From: Methyloceanibacter sp.
Lineage (GTDB): Bacteria > Pseudomonadota > Alphaproteobacteria > Rhizobiales > Methyloligellaceae
Length of the DNA stretch: 9,223 nt
Assembly (NCBI GenBank): GCA_016649675.1
Contig: JAENXG010000083.1
Location: 1-9,223, forward strand
Direction: 5' to 3'
The notes under the pieces are model-generated. The model saw nothing but the letters and a program-made list of their open reading frames with translations, did not search any database and had not been told where the DNA came from. Shown here piece by piece: positions 1-7,264 of the stretch (position 1 is its first letter; every line of letters starts with the position of its first letter). Made by a program: the position numbers and the translations under genes.

Positions 1-348
1 AGCAGCCAAGAGGGCCAACGCCAAGACGCGAGCCTCAGCGCAGGCCCTTAAGAAGATGCGCGACCTTGCTCACGATCGAGGCGATAAGAGCCTCCGAAAC
101 GACCAGAGCGGGGCCAGCACCAGGGTATCGGCGCGGTTGGCGGTGAAGGGAAGCCAATAGGCGGCAAGTCTGCAGCCAGGGGCGGGTGGTGGAGCGTGGC
201 CACGACGGAGACGCACTAACCAAGAGCCCGCCGAACCCGTGCTCGATTGGAGGGATGAGGGCTTGCGCTGCACCGTGACCCTTCGCATCAGCCCGCCTTG
301 GCGCGATCCGACGCTTTCCGGCACGGACGGGGAATAGCCTCTTCACTG
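1..348. other. No supportable gene; unassigned left edge
   Basis: I recognise no product in any frame. A lysine/alanine-rich plus-strand frame is open from base 2 to a TAG at 158-160 and could be the tail of a gene entering from outside the window, but it matches nothing I know. On the minus strand a 105-codon frame (35-352) begins with a GTG that overlaps the kinase stop codon as GTGA. Its sequence is rich in Arg and Pro and has no recognisable domain, so it is more likely a GC-rich shadow than a coupled gene. A 14-bp direct repeat links 105-118 with 357-370 inside the end of the kinase gene. Confidence 0.4.
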
Positions 349-1297
349 TCACGCCGAGAGCGGGGCCAGCGGCAGCCTGATCTTACACTCCAGCCCGTCG
401 GCTTTGAGATCGTGGGTCACGATCGCTCCGGGGAGGCTCTTGCTGATGAGCGCGCGTCCTAGACCCTCGCGCATCGGCGGGGCGATGAGCGGCCCATCGT
501 GCTCCCGCCACCGAAAGTCCAGTTGGCCATCCTCCGTTGACCAGCTCAACTTGACGAAACCGGCATCTCCAGACCACGCACCATATTTCAGCGCGTTCGT
601 CGCCAGCTCGTGCAGGACGAGCGCAAACGGGGTCGTCGCGTCGGCAGGCAGGTGTATCGCCGGTCCCTCGACCTTGAGCCGCGAGGGCTCAGGTGCCAGC
701 GTGGTCACGAGCGCGGCCACGAGCTCACGCAAGTCCGCGCCTTCGGATGCCGTCGCGGTCAGCAAGTCCTGAGCCGCGGCTATGGCCATGATGCGCCCGG
801 TCACCGCCTTCGACATTTCTTCGGCAGATCTTCCTGGCTTGATCGTTTGCAGGCAAATCGAGTTGGCGATCGAGAAGAGGTTCTTGATGCGGTGCTTGAG
901 CTCGCGATTGATCATCGACAGCTGTTGGTCCTGCTGCCTGAGCCGAACGAGCATCGTCATCAAATAATGCACGAGCGCAATGTTGACGCCTGAAAGCCCG
1001 ACGAAAAGCAGAAAGCTGGCGACGTAGAAGACGGTCGTGCTCGCTCCGGTCGGGTCGCTCCAGATGGTTCCGACGATGGCGGACAGGACGAGGACAAGGA
1101 CGGGATGGTGCGAGACCGCAATAATAGGCAGCCAACAAGACGGCTGGGAAAAAGGTGATGAAGGGAAGCCGTTCCGGAACCACATAGTCGAGCAGGATAC
1201 GGGCGATGATGGCCGCCGCAAAAATGAGCAGCGCCAGAGCATAATTGCGGACGGCATCTCGGGCCGTCGTCTCTGCGTGAGTCAGCATCGTCTCCAT
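349..1297 (-). pseudogene. HWE-family membrane sensor histidine kinase, frameshifted
   Basis: The gene resembles a sensor kinase that autophosphorylates on His and passes the phosphate to a response regulator. The N-terminal part (start ATG at 1297, alternative ATG at 1288) has a DUF4118-like region with helices around YALALLIFAAAIIARILL and FFPAVLLAAYYCGLAPS. The rest lies in a different frame: two more helices (VLVLVLSAIVGTIW and a segment near 1010-960), a short linker, an H-box (ELKHRIKN, phospho-acceptor His codon at 892-894), an N-box (VLHELATNALKYG) and a WREHDGP motif. The N-box His and the W-x-E are the hallmarks of HWE kinases. Removing one G from the GGG at 1102-1104 joins the frames as GLAPSVLVLVLSAIVG, which fits the family, giving about 315 residues. 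No PAS or receiver domain is visible. It is divergent from the peroxidase gene. The break is either a real mutation or a sequencing error; the family assignment is firm. Confidence 0.82.
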
Positions 1298-1377
1298 CGC
1301 GCCCGGAGGCCAAATAAACGGCCGCGAGCTGCCTCCTTGGCTTTCACGCCTTATACAGCGCGCGTGACCCGAACTCC

Positions 1378-1391
1378 GTGTCAAATGACAC
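1378..1391. promoter_or_regulatory. Inverted repeat GTGTCA-AA-TGACAC, candidate operator
   Basis: Perfect 6-bp arms are separated by AA, giving GTGTCAAATGACAC. The site lies in the divergent intergenic region, about 81 bp upstream of the kinase start and 118 bp upstream of the peroxidase start. On the minus strand its right half reads TTGACA, a perfect -35 hexamer for the kinase, but the nearest TATA-like -10 is about 23 bp away, longer than usual. The symmetry suits a dimeric regulator. The regulator is unknown. Confidence 0.4.
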
Positions 1392-1495
1392 ATTGGGAAC
1401 CTTTGCTGCCAAGAACCGGCGCAATCTCCCACCTCCGGGGCATCAATCTGTCATCTCCAATTGAGAGGGATGGCGGTAATATGTGGAAGGTTAAT

Positions 1496-1501
1496 AGGAG
1501 G
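1496..1501 (+). promoter_or_regulatory. Ribosome binding site AGGAGG of the peroxidase gene
   Basis: A perfect AGGAGG sits 7 bases before the ATG at 1509. It decides the start: the same frame is open further upstream from a TTG at 1461 and an in-frame ATG at 1470, but those lack such a site and would put a non-signal-like extension before the signal peptide. A TAATAT at 1477-1482 could be the -10 element, although no good -35 is seen at the right distance. Confidence 0.8.
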
Positions 1502-1508
1502 ACACGAG

Positions 1509-2507
1509 ATGAGACGTGTAAGCATCCGATTGTGTGCGCTGGGCACGCTATGCGGCGCACTGGCATTGGCCGGAAGCGCCGTCGCAAGCCTTGCGGCAGA
1601 CGCGACGCCGGCGGATCTGGTCGACGCCTTGAACGGCGTCTTCGGCAAGCATGCCGGCGATCGCGCCGCTCATACCAAGGGCATTTGCCTGACCGGCCAG
1701 TTCACGCCATCGGCCGATGCGCCAAAGCTGTCGAAGGCGCCCCATCTCGCAAAACCCGTCCCCATCATCGCCCGCTTCTCCTTGGGCGGCGGCAATCCAG
1801 AGGCGCCGGACAACGCCCAGGACAACGTCCGGGGTCTTGCCGTCAAATTCGATCTCGGTAGTGGAGCAAGTACCGACATCGTGACCATCTCGGCGCCCAT
1901 GTTCTTCGTGAAGACGCCGGAGCTGTTCGTCGAGTTCTTGAAGACCGTCGCGACCGGCGATCAAGACAAGATCAAAGCGTTTTTCGGGGCCCATCCGGAA
2001 TCGACGCTGCTGAACGCCTGGCTCACTTCGCACCTGGTGCCGGCGAGCTATGCGGGAGTGGATTATTTTGGCGTGCATGCCTTCACCTTCACCAATGCGG
2101 CCGGCGAAGCGCAGGTCATCAAATACAAGCTGATCCCGGAAGCGGGCGAGCTCGGGCTCACGCCCGACGAGGCCAAAGCCAAAGGACCCGACTTCTATGC
2201 CGGCGAGCTCAAGGACCGCTTGGCCAAAGGGCCGGTTGCCTTCGACCTCACGGCGATCCTGGGCAAACAGGGCGATCCCACCAACGACCCAACGCAAAGA
2301 TGGAGCGATGAGGACAATCGGCCCACGGTGCCGCTCGGCAAGATCAGCATCGAAGCCATTGCACCGGATGCGACCTGCAATGCCTTCAGCTTCCTTCCGG
2401 GCAATGTGGTGGACGGCATTGCCGGGCCGACCGACGATCCGGTTTTCGCCGCGCGGTCGCCGGCCTATGCGGTGTCGTTGATCAGGCGGCTGCAATCGGC
2501 GAAATAG
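1509..2507 (+). CDS. Exported catalase-related (SrpA-type) haem peroxidase
   Basis: This 332-residue protein has a signal peptide (MRRVSIRLC, hydrophobic stretch, AVASLA/ADA, cleavage near residue 30), so it should act in the periplasm. It belongs to the small catalase-like family called catalase-related peroxidases, which use haem to reduce peroxides. Visible catalase-fold landmarks are the distal His in AAHTKG (H55), R89 in IIARFSLGGG, the DNVRGLAVKF segment (R108), the APMFFVKTPE segment (residues 129-138), and a C-terminal R-SPAYAVSLIRR in which Y320 is the likely proximal haem ligand. Where classical catalases have GNNTP, this protein has TISAP, so the distal Asn is missing. That suggests peroxidase rather than true catalase activity, and also occurs elsewhere in this subfamily as far as I recall. 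It is about 150 residues shorter than typical monofunctional catalases. It appears to be monocistronic, with the kinase diverging upstream and decayed genes downstream. Confidence 0.88.
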   Translation: MRRVSIRLCALGTLCGALALAGSAVASLAADATPADLVDALNGVFGKHAGDRAAHTKGICLTGQFTPSADAPKLSKAPHLAKPVPIIARFSLGGGNPEAPDNAQDNVRGLAVKFDLGSGASTDIVTISAPMFFVKTPELFVEFLKTVATGDQDKIKAFFGAHPESTLLNAWLTSHLVPASYAGVDYFGVHAFTFTNAAGEAQVIKYKLIPEAGELGLTPDEAKAKGPDFYAGELKDRLAKGPVAFDLTAILGKQGDPTNDPTQRWSDEDNRPTVPLGKISIEAIAPDATCNAFSFLPGNVVDGIAGPTDDPVFAARSPAYAVSLIRRLQSAK

Positions 2508-2584
2508 GACCGCGCGTCGTGGCTGGCAGGCGGAGCGCCGTTACGCTTCGTCTACCTCGCCGCGGTGCGCGTGGAGGAGGAACG

Positions 2585-2790
2585 TCAGCGCCGATAGGCG
2601 GCGAGAAAGGTGCGAACGGCCGTGCCGACGACATGCTCGATCCGGGCATCGCTCGGCCGGTCCGTCGCGTTGAAGAGAAGCGGCTTGAACGTCATCGACA
2701 GGCATGAATCGAGGAATTGAGCCGCGGCAAGCTCGCGATCCTCGATGCTGAGAATGCCCGCCGTCACTTGATCCTCGAGATAGCGGGCGT
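2585..2790 (-). pseudogene. TetR-family regulator, C-terminal fragment
   Basis: Reading leftwards to the TGA at 2585-2587, the frame gives a typical TetR C-terminal ligand-binding region: VTAGILSIEDRELAAAQF, then LDSCLSMTFKPLLF, then VVGTAVRTFLAAYRR at the end. TetR proteins usually have about 190-220 residues with a helix-turn-helix in the first 50. Here only about 68 residues look like the family. Further right the frame stays open to about 2920, but that part (Asp-, Lys- and Gln-rich) resembles no TetR domain and has no helix-turn-helix. The DNA-binding half is therefore missing and the fragment cannot act as a repressor. A GTG at 2767 is only a nominal start. The right boundary is approximate. 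Confidence 0.68.
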
Positions 2791-2884
2791 GGTCATGGCT
2801 TTCGCCGATGTCTTCTTCCTGTTGACCCTGCTGTTCGTCGCTCTTGCGGGGCTTGGGGTCGTCGTCAAGCGGCCTGCTGCCTAG
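2790..2884 (+). pseudogene. MFS (DHA2-type) drug-efflux permease, C-terminal fragment
   Basis: Reading rightwards to the TAG at 2882-2884, the frame gives VVMAFADVFFLLTLLF, then VALAGLGVVVKRPAA. This matches the last transmembrane helix and short cytoplasmic tail of 14-helix DHA2/EmrB-type transporters, which commonly end in an A-[YF]-x-D-[VA]-F motif, a hydrophobic helix and a KRP- or RRP-like tail. An ATG at 2795 would make only 29 residues, and the other 13 helices are absent. The fragment directly abuts, back to back, a TetR C-terminal fragment. Divergent tetR/efflux pairs are common, so both are probably remnants of one such locus. The match is short, so the family call rests on one motif plus context. 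Confidence 0.5.
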
Positions 2885-2928
2885 CCCGCGCCTCGCGACC
2901 TTTTCGACCTCGCGCGCTCACCGCAAAG

Positions 2929-2959
2929 CTTGACAGCGGGCGGGCTCAGCCGCTATCCC
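2929..2959 (+). promoter_or_regulatory. groESL promoter (TTGACA / CTATCCC), also RpoH-like
   Basis: A perfect TTGACA at 2930-2935 is preceded by C, giving the CTTG core favoured by heat-shock sigma factors. Eighteen bases later comes TATCCC (2954-2959) within CTATCCCC. This fits a weak sigma-70 -10 and resembles the C-rich -10 of alphaproteobacterial RpoH promoters. A start near 2966-2970 would put the CIRCE operator at the very 5' end of the transcript, the usual arrangement. Confidence 0.65.
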
Positions 2960-2968
2960 CTAGGCTGG

Positions 2969-2995
2969 TTAGCACTCGCACTCTTTGAGTGCCAA
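2969..2995 (+). promoter_or_regulatory. CIRCE operator (HrcA binding site)
   Basis: The arms TTAGCACTC (2969-2977) and GAGTGCCAA (2987-2995) flank a 9-base spacer, matching the CIRCE consensus TTAGCACTC-N9-GAGTGCTAA with one mismatch. HrcA binds CIRCE and represses groESL until heat or misfolded proteins occupy GroEL. The site lies 72 bp before groES and just downstream of the predicted promoter. Confidence 0.95.
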
Positions 2996-3067
2996 CATGG
3001 TTCAATCCCTCATCTTCCGTTAAGTGGCGGCCAAGTCCGTCCAACGGCTTTCTGGAGCTGAAACGCA

Positions 3068-3355
3068 ATGAAATTTCGTCCCCTGCATGATCGCGTCGTG
3101 GTCAAACGGCTCGAGGAGGAGCAGAAGACTAAAGGTGGCATCATCATTCCCGACACGGCGGCGGAGAAGCCGCAGACCGGCAAGGTCGTCGCGGCAGGTC
3201 CTGGCACCCGCGGCGAAGACGGCAAGCTCCAGCCCATGGGAGTGAAGGCCGGCGACAAGGTGCTGTTCGGCAAATGGTCGGGCACCGAGGTCAAGATCGA
3301 CGGCGACGAGCTCCTCATCATGAAGGAGTCCGACATCATGGGGATCCTCGGCTGA
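3068..3355 (+). CDS. groES: Co-chaperonin GroES (Hsp10)
   Basis: This 95-residue protein is the heptameric lid that closes the GroEL folding chamber in the cytoplasm. It starts MKFRPLHDRVVVKR and has the mobile-loop region EEEQKTKGGIIIPDTAAEKP (residues 16-35), then GKVVAAGPG, the roof-loop region and the C-terminal GDELLIMKESDIMGILG. Length and sequence are typical of alphaproteobacterial GroES. The ATG at 3068 follows GGAG (3054-3057) with a 10-base spacer. It is first in the operon, under the CIRCE/HrcA-controlled promoter. groEL follows after a 138-bp spacer with two hairpin repeats. Nothing in the protein is unusual. Confidence 0.98.
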   Translation: MKFRPLHDRVVVKRLEEEQKTKGGIIIPDTAAEKPQTGKVVAAGPGTRGEDGKLQPMGVKAGDKVLFGKWSGTEVKIDGDELLIMKESDIMGILG

Positions 3356-3367
3356 ACCCATCATCCT

Positions 3368-3410
3368 CATCCTGAGGAGCGCGACCTTGAGGCGCGCATC
3401 GTGAAGGATG
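3368..3410. repeat. Imperfect palindromic repeat, unit 1 (groES-groEL spacer)
   Basis: The outer arms CATCCT (3368-3373) and AGGATG (3405-3410) and the inner arms GCGCG (3379-3383) and CGCGC (3393-3397) form an imperfect hairpin. The left arm reads CATCCTGAGGAGC. The same motif, reverse-complemented and with C for T, is the right arm of the next hairpin, so the two belong to one repeat family in opposite orientation. I recall similar elements between genes in Bradyrhizobium-like genomes. Confidence 0.65.
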
Positions 3411-3426
3411 GACCCCAATTCATTTG

Positions 3427-3470
3427 CTCACCCTTCGAGACGCCGGCTCTCGCCGGCTCCTCAGGGTGAG
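3427..3470. repeat. Palindromic repeat, unit 2 (groES-groEL spacer)
   Basis: The outer arms CTCACCCT (3427-3434) and AGGGTGAG (3463-3470) and the inner arms GCCGGC (3442-3447 and 3452-3457) give a strong hairpin with an internal bulge. It lies only 8 bases before the AAGGAG of groEL (3479-3484). It is a diverged copy of the preceding unit, inverted. In the transcript it could act as an RNA processing or stability element between the two chaperonin genes. Confidence 0.7.
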
Positions 3471-3493
3471 GTCCCAACAAGGAGCAAATTGCA

Positions 3494-5137
<1,644 letters not shown>

Positions 5138-5180
5138 TCCGAGACCATGTAATCCGGGACCAACCTCATTCACATGAGAT

Positions 5181-5211
5181 AAAAGGGCCGCTCTCTGAGC
5201 GGCCCTTTTTT
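5181..5211 (+). terminator. Rho-independent terminator of groESL
   Basis: The 9-bp GC-rich stem GGGCCGCTC / GAGCGGCCC with a TCT loop is flanked by AAAA on the left and a T6 run on the right, so the stem can extend to 13 bp. It lies 44 bp after the groEL stop. It can also act on the opposite strand because of the A run. Confidence 0.92.
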
Positions 5212-5218
5212 GTTGGCA

Positions 5219-5283
5219 GGAACCATGACAGACGCGGGGTGCTTCAAACCGGAGCGTCCGGATTGTCATGACCGGCAAGTTCC
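5219..5283. repeat. Nested inverted repeat, possible structured RNA
   Basis: Three sets of arms nest within each other: GGAAC (5219-5223) with GTTCC (5279-5283), CATGACA (5224-5230) with TGTCATG (5264-5270), and CCGGA (5249-5253) with TCCGG (5257-5261) around GCG. They could fold into one branched or bulged hairpin. It starts 8 bases after the groEL terminator T run. Its function is unknown. Confidence 0.4.
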
Positions 5284-5408
5284 TGAAATACAAAAGGACG
5301 TAAAAGCGGCCCTGCTGGGCGTGAGGAGCGGCCATTGGCCGCCCCTTTCCGCCGTATTGGCGGGCTCTTGCTCTCTTAAGCCTTACCGATTCGTAATTTC
5401 CCAGCGGC

Positions 5409-5441
5409 TTCCTTTTGGCCCTATCGTCCCCCCAAAAGGAA
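5409..5441. promoter_or_regulatory. Perfect 10-bp inverted repeat before the ABC transporter gene
   Basis: TTCCTTTTGG (5409-5418) and CCAAAAGGAA (5432-5441) are exact reverse complements, separated by 13 bases. The right arm ends 44 bp before the ABC transporter ATG. It could be an operator for a dimeric regulator or a hairpin in the 5' leader. No T run follows on the plus strand, so an ordinary terminator is unlikely. Confidence 0.45.
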
Positions 5442-5485
5442 TGACCCTTGCATTGCCTTGAGCTTGTCCTTAGAGCCGTCCGCTA

Positions 5486-7264
5486 ATGGCGAATTTCCGC
5501 ACTACGGCCAAAGATTTCACGCGAATCGCCGTCCCCTATTTCCGTGGGGACGACCGATGGCCCGGCCGCATCTTGCTCATTGCCGTGATCGGGCTGCAGC
5601 TGTTCCAGGTCTGGCTCAATGTCCGGTTCAACTCCTGGTACAACACCTTCTACAACGCGCTGCAGAACAAGGACTGGGACACTTTCATCTGGCAGCTCGG
5701 CGTGTTCAGCGTGCTTGCCGCCTTCTTCATCGTCACCGCCGTCTACCAGCTCTATCTCCAGCAATGGCTGCAGATCCGGTGGCGGAGCTGGCTGACCCAG
5801 CGCTATGTCGGCCGTTGGCTCGGCCAAGGCACGCATTACCGCATGCGGCTGAAGGGCGACCCGGCCGACAACCCCGACCAGCGTATTGCCGACGACATCC
5901 GCCAATTCATCGGCGGCACTCTCGACATCGGCATTTCATTGCTTGGCTCCATCGTCACCCTCGTCTCCTTCGTCGTGATCCTGTGGAATCTGTCCTCAGC
6001 CACGCCGCTGATGATCGGGTCGCAGAGCTACAACATCCCCGGCTATCTCGTCTGGGCGGCGCTGATCTACGCGATCATCGGCACCTGGATCACCCATCTC
6101 GTCGGCCGCCCGCTGGTCAAGCTCAACTTCGACCAGCAGCGCTACGAGGCCGATTTCCGGTTCTCACTCGTCCGCTTGCGCGAGAACGCCGAGGAAGTGA
6201 CGCTTCTGTCCGGCGAGAAGGCCGAGGAGGAGCGCCTCACGCAGCGCTTCGGGAGTGTTATGCGCAACTGGTACGGCATCATGCAGCGGACCAAGCGGCT
6301 CACCTTCCTCACCGCCGGCTATTCGCAGGTCGCCATCATCTTCCCCTTCATGGTGGTAAGCCCGGTCTATTTCTTCGGCGCCATGACCCTTGGCGGGCTG
6401 ATGCAGGTCGCTTCCGCCTTCGGGCAGGTGCAAAGCTCTCTGTCCTTCTTCGTCTCGGCCTATACCAGCATCGCCGACTGGAAGGCGGTGCTCGATCGGC
6501 TCTCAGGCTTCGAGGCCTCGATCGATTGGGCGCAAGGCCTCGATCGAACGGCGCCGCGCGTCGAGTTCATCAGCGACGGCGGCAGCGCGCTTGAGGCTGA
6601 CGAGCTTACCGTCGGCCTGCCCAACGGCAAGGAGATCGTGCGCGTGTCGGGCCTCAGCATCGGGCCGGGCGAGCGCGTACTGGTCACAGGCGTGTCGGGA
6701 TCAGGTAAGACGAGCCTGTTCCGGGCACTCGGCGGCGTGTGGCCGTTCGGCGCCGGCGCGATCCGCATCCCCAAGGGGGCCAATGTTCTCGTACTGCCGC
6801 AGCGGCCTTACCTTCCGCTCGGCACGCTAAGGGGCGCGCTCGCTTATCCAGGCCCCGAGACCGCCTTCACCCGTGATGAGATCGAGAAGGTGGTCGATGC
6901 GGTTGGGCTTTCCGCCTTGCACGGCCAGCTCGACGACACCGCCTATTGGTCCGACAAGCTTTCGGGCGGCGAGCAGCAGCGGCTCTCCATCGCTCGCGCT
7001 CTTCTGCAGAAGCCCGATTGGCTCTTCCTCGACGAGGCGACTAGCGCCCTCGACGAGACGGCCGAGGCCGAGCTCTACCGCCTGCTCGTGGCGCGGCTGC
7101 CGGATGCCGCCATCGTCTCCATCGGCCACCGCTCGAGCTTGGTCCAGTTCCACGGGCGCTTCTTCGAGCTTCAGCCCGACGCGGGAGGCCGCCATCACCT
7201 CACGCCGACCGGCCGGAGCGGAAACGGGGCCGAGGCCGAATTGGGGATCAGTTTGGCGACTTAA
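5486..7264 (+). CDS. SbmA/BacA-like ABC transporter, fused permease-ATPase (YddA/BclA type)
   Basis: This 592-residue inner-membrane protein has an N-terminal SbmA/BacA-like membrane domain and a C-terminal ABC ATPase. Membrane helices lie around residues 28-46, 71-91, 143-168, 187-205 and 285-325. The NPDQRIADDI stretch at 129-138, between helices 2 and 3, is characteristic of this family. The ATPase has Walker A GVSGSGKT (402-409), signature LSGGEQQ (492-498), Walker B LFLDE (513-517) and the H-loop His (H548), so it should be active. Relatives include E. coli YddA, mycobacterial Rv1819c and Bradyrhizobium BclA, which take up peptides, cobalamin or similar solutes; the substrate here cannot be read from the sequence. 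The ATG at 5486 has no clear Shine-Dalgarno site, but the MANFRTTAKDF start matches family openings. The gene overlaps the convergent phosphatase-like gene by 17 bp. Confidence 0.9.
   Translation: MANFRTTAKDFTRIAVPYFRGDDRWPGRILLIAVIGLQLFQVWLNVRFNSWYNTFYNALQNKDWDTFIWQLGVFSVLAAFFIVTAVYQLYLQQWLQIRWRSWLTQRYVGRWLGQGTHYRMRLKGDPADNPDQRIADDIRQFIGGTLDIGISLLGSIVTLVSFVVILWNLSSATPLMIGSQSYNIPGYLVWAALIYAIIGTWITHLVGRPLVKLNFDQQRYEADFRFSLVRLRENAEEVTLLSGEKAEEERLTQRFGSVMRNWYGIMQRTKRLTFLTAGYSQVAIIFPFMVVSPVYFFGAMTLGGLMQVASAFGQVQSSLSFFVSAYTSIADWKAVLDRLSGFEASIDWAQGLDRTAPRVEFISDGGSALEADELTVGLPNGKEIVRVSGLSIGPGERVLVTGVSGSGKTSLFRALGGVWPFGAGAIRIPKGANVLVLPQRPYLPLGTLRGALAYPGPETAFTRDEIEKVVDAVGLSALHGQLDDTAYWSDKLSGGEQQRLSIARALLQKPDWLFLDEATSALDETAEAELYRLLVARLPDAAIVSIGHRSSLVQFHGRFFELQPDAGGRHHLTPTGRSGNGAEAELGISLAT

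Larger units (their letters stand above)
5212..5485. other. Gene-poor spacer dense in inverted repeats
   Basis: No convincing gene lies in these 274 bases. A frame from a TTG at 5210, or an ATG at 5225 with AGGA just before it, runs to 5461, but the product has no recognisable domain. The stretch holds at least four inverted repeats besides the groEL terminator: a nested one at 5219-5283, GCGGCC-ATT-GGCCGC at 5328-5342, CCGCC-GTATT-GGCGG at 5349-5363, and a perfect 10-bp pair at 5409-5441. It must also carry the promoter of the ABC transporter gene, which I could not locate. Confidence 0.5.

Noticed and set aside
35..352. A 105-codon minus-strand frame starting with a GTG that overlaps the kinase stop as GTGA
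   Set aside because: The overlap is suggestive of coupling, but the sequence is low-complexity Arg/Pro-rich without any motif, and an alternative frame over the same bases is equally open.
1396..1421. GGAAC as the -35 of an EcfG general-stress promoter for the peroxidase gene
   Set aside because: No CGTT-like -10 follows at the required 16-17 bases; the sequence there is GGCG.
1548..2495. A 315-codon minus-strand frame
   Set aside because: It is antisense to the peroxidase gene, which has a signal peptide, a perfect ribosome site and family motifs; the antisense product has none.
2519..2707. A 62-codon plus-strand frame after the peroxidase gene
   Set aside because: It is antisense to the recognisable TetR C-terminal fragment and has a basic, motif-free product.
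5225..5461. A 78-codon frame with AGGA before its ATG
   Set aside because: There is no recognisable domain, the region is full of inverted repeats, and codon use is unlike the neighbouring genes. It is kept only as a remote possibility.
5458..6594. A 378-codon plus-strand frame overlapping the start of the ABC transporter gene
   Set aside because: The product is Arg/His/Pro-rich, typical of a shifted frame of a GC-rich gene, while the frame from 5486 carries complete transporter motifs.
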